Assembly: GCF_010669145.1 (NCBI RefSeq)
Contig: NZ_CP048632.1
Span: 682,001-746,000 of the forward strand
Direction: 5' to 3'
DNA from: Rhizobium oryzihabitans
GTDB taxonomy: Bacteria; Pseudomonadota; Alphaproteobacteria; Rhizobiales; Rhizobiaceae
Length of the DNA: 64,000 nucleotides
Under the pieces are notes generated by a model. The model worked only from the letters and a program-made list of their open reading frames with translations, did not search any database and was not told where the DNA came from. The number at the start of each line of letters is the position of its first letter. The first letter of the stretch is position 1. Shown here piece after piece: positions 62,104-64,000 of this stretch. Position numbers and translations under genes: made by a program.

Positions 62104-63582
62104 TTGCCGCCTTCTCTTACGTCCCTGACGGACAGTGCGCTCATCGCGTTCGACAATCTGGCCGATCGTGCGAGCACCCTCACCAACCCGACATTGCGGC
62201 TTGGCGTTACCGGCCTTTCGCGGGCGGGCAAGACGGTTTTCATTTCCTCCCTCGTCCATAATCTTCTGAACGGCGGCCGCCTGCCGCTGTTTGAAGCCAT
62301 GCGGTCCGGGCGCGTCTCGAATGTGCGGCTGGAGCCGCAGCCGGACGATGCCATTCCCCGTTTTCAATATGAGGATCATATTCAGGCGCTGGTGCGCGAC
62401 CGACTCTGGCCTGATTCGACGCGGGCGATCTCGGAGCTGCGCATCACGCTGGATTACCAGAGCGCCAGCGGCTGGGGCCGTTGGTTTTCCGCCGGCAAGC
62501 TTTCCATCGATATCGTCGACTATCCCGGCGAATGGCTGCTCGACCTGCCGCTCCTGTCGCAGGATTACAAGGGCTTCAGCGACAGCACAGTGGCGCTGGC
62601 GCAAAACGGCGTCCGTGCGGAGCTCGCGCAGGAATGGCTGGCAATCGCCTCCTCGCTCGACATCAACGCACCCGCCGACGAGATGACGGCGCGACGTCTC
62701 GCCGAAAGTTTTGCCGCCTATCTGAAGGCCTGCAAGTCCGACGAAAGATCGCTCTCCACGCTGCCGCCGGGCCGCCTGCTGATGCCGGGAGACCTGGAAG
62801 GATCGCCGGCGCTGACTTTCGCACCCCTGCCCGGCCTGACGGATGAGAAAGCGCCCAAAGGATCGCTGCGCGCCATGATGGAGCGGCGCTACGACGCCTA
62901 TAAGTCTATCGTGGTGAAACCCTTCTTCCGCGAGCATTTCGCCCGTCTCGACCGGCAGATCGTGCTCATCGACACGCTTCAGGCGGTCAATCGCGGCCCG
63001 GAGGCCGTGCAGGATCTGGAACGGGCGCTGGGCGATGTTCTCGCCTGTTTCCGCCCCGGCACCAACAGCCTCCTGTCCTCTCTCATCGGCCGGCGCATCG
63101 ACAAGGTGCTGATTGCCGCCACCAAGGCCGACCATCTGCATCACGAGAGCCATGACCGGCTGGAGCGGTTGACCCGCCGGCTGGTGGACCGCGCCATCAC
63201 TACAATCGGCATGAACGGCGCCGGCATCGAGGTCATGGCGCTGGCTTCCGTGCGCGCCACGCGGGAAGCGACCGTGCGGCAGGATGGTCACGACCTTCCG
63301 GTCATCGTTGGCACGCCAATGGCCGGTGAGACAATTAATGGCGAGACCTTCGACGGCAATCGCAAGACGGCGATCTTTCCCGGCGACCTGCCGGAGGATC
63401 CCGAGCCGCTTTTTCGCAGCATCGACAGGGATGGCGACAAGGCGACGCTTCCCGACGTCAATGTCGTGCGTTTCCGCCCGCCCAATATCGACGAACCGGG
63501 CAGCGGTGGCATCAGGCTTTCCGTTCCCCATATAAGGCTCGACCGCGCCATGCAGTTCCTGTTTGGAGACAAGCTCGCATGA
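62104..63582 (+). CDS. ycjX: YcjX-family P-loop protein (DUF463)
   Basis: 492-residue predicted GTPase-like protein. Walker A GLSRAGKTVFISSLVHNLL is near residue 37, with a Walker-B-like IDIVDYPGEWLLDLPLL and conserved VLIDTLQAVNRGPEA and LIAATKADHLHHESHDRL (TKAD-type motif). Family members are stress-associated in other proteobacteria (psp-linked in E. coli); function is not established. The start is probably the TTG at 62104. It overlaps the downstream DUF697 gene in ATGA, the conserved ycjX-ycjF pairing. Confidence 0.92.
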   Translation: MPPSLTSLTDSALIAFDNLADRASTLTNPTLRLGVTGLSRAGKTVFISSLVHNLLNGGRLPLFEAMRSGRVSNVRLEPQPDDAIPRFQYEDHIQALVRDRLWPDSTRAISELRITLDYQSASGWGRWFSAGKLSIDIVDYPGEWLLDLPLLSQDYKGFSDSTVALAQNGVRAELAQEWLAIASSLDINAPADEMTARRLAESFAAYLKACKSDERSLSTLPPGRLLMPGDLEGSPALTFAPLPGLTDEKAPKGSLRAMMERRYDAYKSIVVKPFFREHFARLDRQIVLIDTLQAVNRGPEAVQDLERALGDVLACFRPGTNSLLSSLIGRRIDKVLIAATKADHLHHESHDRLERLTRRLVDRAITTIGMNGAGIEVMALASVRATREATVRQDGHDLPVIVGTPMAGETINGETFDGNRKTAIFPGDLPEDPEPLFRSIDRDGDKATLPDVNVVRFRPPNIDEPGSGGIRLSVPHIRLDRAMQFLFGDKLA

Positions 63583-64000
63583 AGGCTCCCACACCAAACG
63601 ATCCGCAGGCACGCCGTCCGGCGGCTTTCACACTCGAAACGGAAGAGACGGCACGCCCGTCCGTTGCGCAGAAACATGCGCCACGCAGCTTCGACGCCGA
63701 GATTTCACTGACGCCCGACGAGGATGACCCCTTTCTGGCACCGGAGGAGATCGATGCCGCCGCCCTGCCGGTGGCGACGCCGAAAAAGAGCCGCTTTTCC
63801 TTCGGCAAGCTTGCTCTCGGGGCAATCGGCGTTCTGTTTTCGCTCGCCTTCGGCCTTTGGGCGGATCAGCTTATCCGCAATCTTTTCTCCCGCTCCGACT
63901 GGCTGGGTTACACGGCAAGCATCGCCCTCCTCGTTGCGCTTTTTGCGGTCCTCGTTCTCGTCGGACGGGAGGTCTTCGGCATCATGCGGCTGAACGCCGT
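63579..64000 (+). CDS. YcjF-family membrane protein (TIGR01620/DUF697), 5' part only
   Basis: The first 140 codons are visible; the gene continues past the window. A ~75-residue hydrophilic N-terminus (KAPTPNDPQARRPAAFTLE) precedes two membrane spans (LALGAIGVLFSLAFGLWA and YTASIALLVALFAVLVLVG), then VFGIMRLN. This matches the YcjF/TIGR01620 layout. The start overlaps the ycjX stop, so the two proteins are probably made and function together. Confidence 0.88.
   Translation, partial: MKAPTPNDPQARRPAAFTLETEETARPSVAQKHAPRSFDAEISLTPDEDDPFLAPEEIDAAALPVATPKKSRFSFGKLALGAIGVLFSLAFGLWADQLIRNLFSRSDWLGYTASIALLVALFAVLVLVGREVFGIMRLNA

Overview
The window looks like chromosomal DNA of a Rhizobiaceae bacterium, most likely an Agrobacterium. 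Pointers are the nifR3/dusB-ntrB-ntrC-ntrY-ntrX-trkA order, fused ispDF, a pyruvate dehydrogenase operon whose E1-beta carries a lipoyl domain, CckA, EipB, the alphaproteobacterial GAAC-N7-GAAC SOS box in front of lexA, and two copies of a palindrome-rich intergenic repeat of the rhizobial RIME type. No phage, IS element, CRISPR array, tRNA or rRNA was found. Nearly everything is core metabolism or envelope biology.

Layout. 1-8380 (minus): nitrogen regulation operon dusB-ntrB-ntrC-ntrY-ntrX followed by trkA, which is cut by the window edge. 8657-10787: ispDF and pncC/cinA (plus), then convergent ratA. 10797-13830: accessory block with a P-loop kinase-like gene, a 58-residue protein, an AraC regulator, a frameshifted DMT exporter and a palindromic repeat. 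13869-21307 (minus): lipA, a small membrane protein, lpdA, an SGNH arylesterase, pdhC, pdhB and pdhA, so lipoate synthesis sits beside the lipoyl-dependent complex. 21461-25270 (minus): ftsB, eno, kdsA and a glyoxalase-fold gene. 25404-29716: SOS box, lexA (broken frame), a GST and comEC (broken frame). 30080-31369: gltA. 31505-43664 with rpsB to 44792 (minus): the conserved lipid A / outer membrane / translation block rpsB-tsf-pyrH-frr-uppS-cdsA-rseP-bamA-lpxD-fabZ-lpxA-lpxI-lpxB. 44985-48800: eipB, then a plus-strand cassette ridA-GDPD-acyltransferase-HIT. 48850-52945: repeat copy 2, a DUF1989 gene with divergent LysR, a PAP2 phosphatase and azlCD. 52997-58750 (minus): clpA-clpS and cckA. 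58921-64000: a small Cys-rich exported protein, an orphan FliO-like protein, dksA, a SixA-type phosphatase, ycjX and the start of its DUF697 partner.

The most important observation for a user of this sequence is a set of single-base losses in short homopolymers. They break lexA, the DMT exporter and comEC (once clearly, and a second time near its 5' end). Each is repaired by adding back one base, which suggests assembly or base-calling error more than biology. I did not find a convincing wholly new system. The most interesting biology is the single-cysteine DksA, an NtrX without the GAFTGA loop, the FliO-like protein away from flagellar genes, the Lys/Ala-rich tail on ClpA, the esterase inside the pdh operon, and the inverted repeat pair 27 kb apart.
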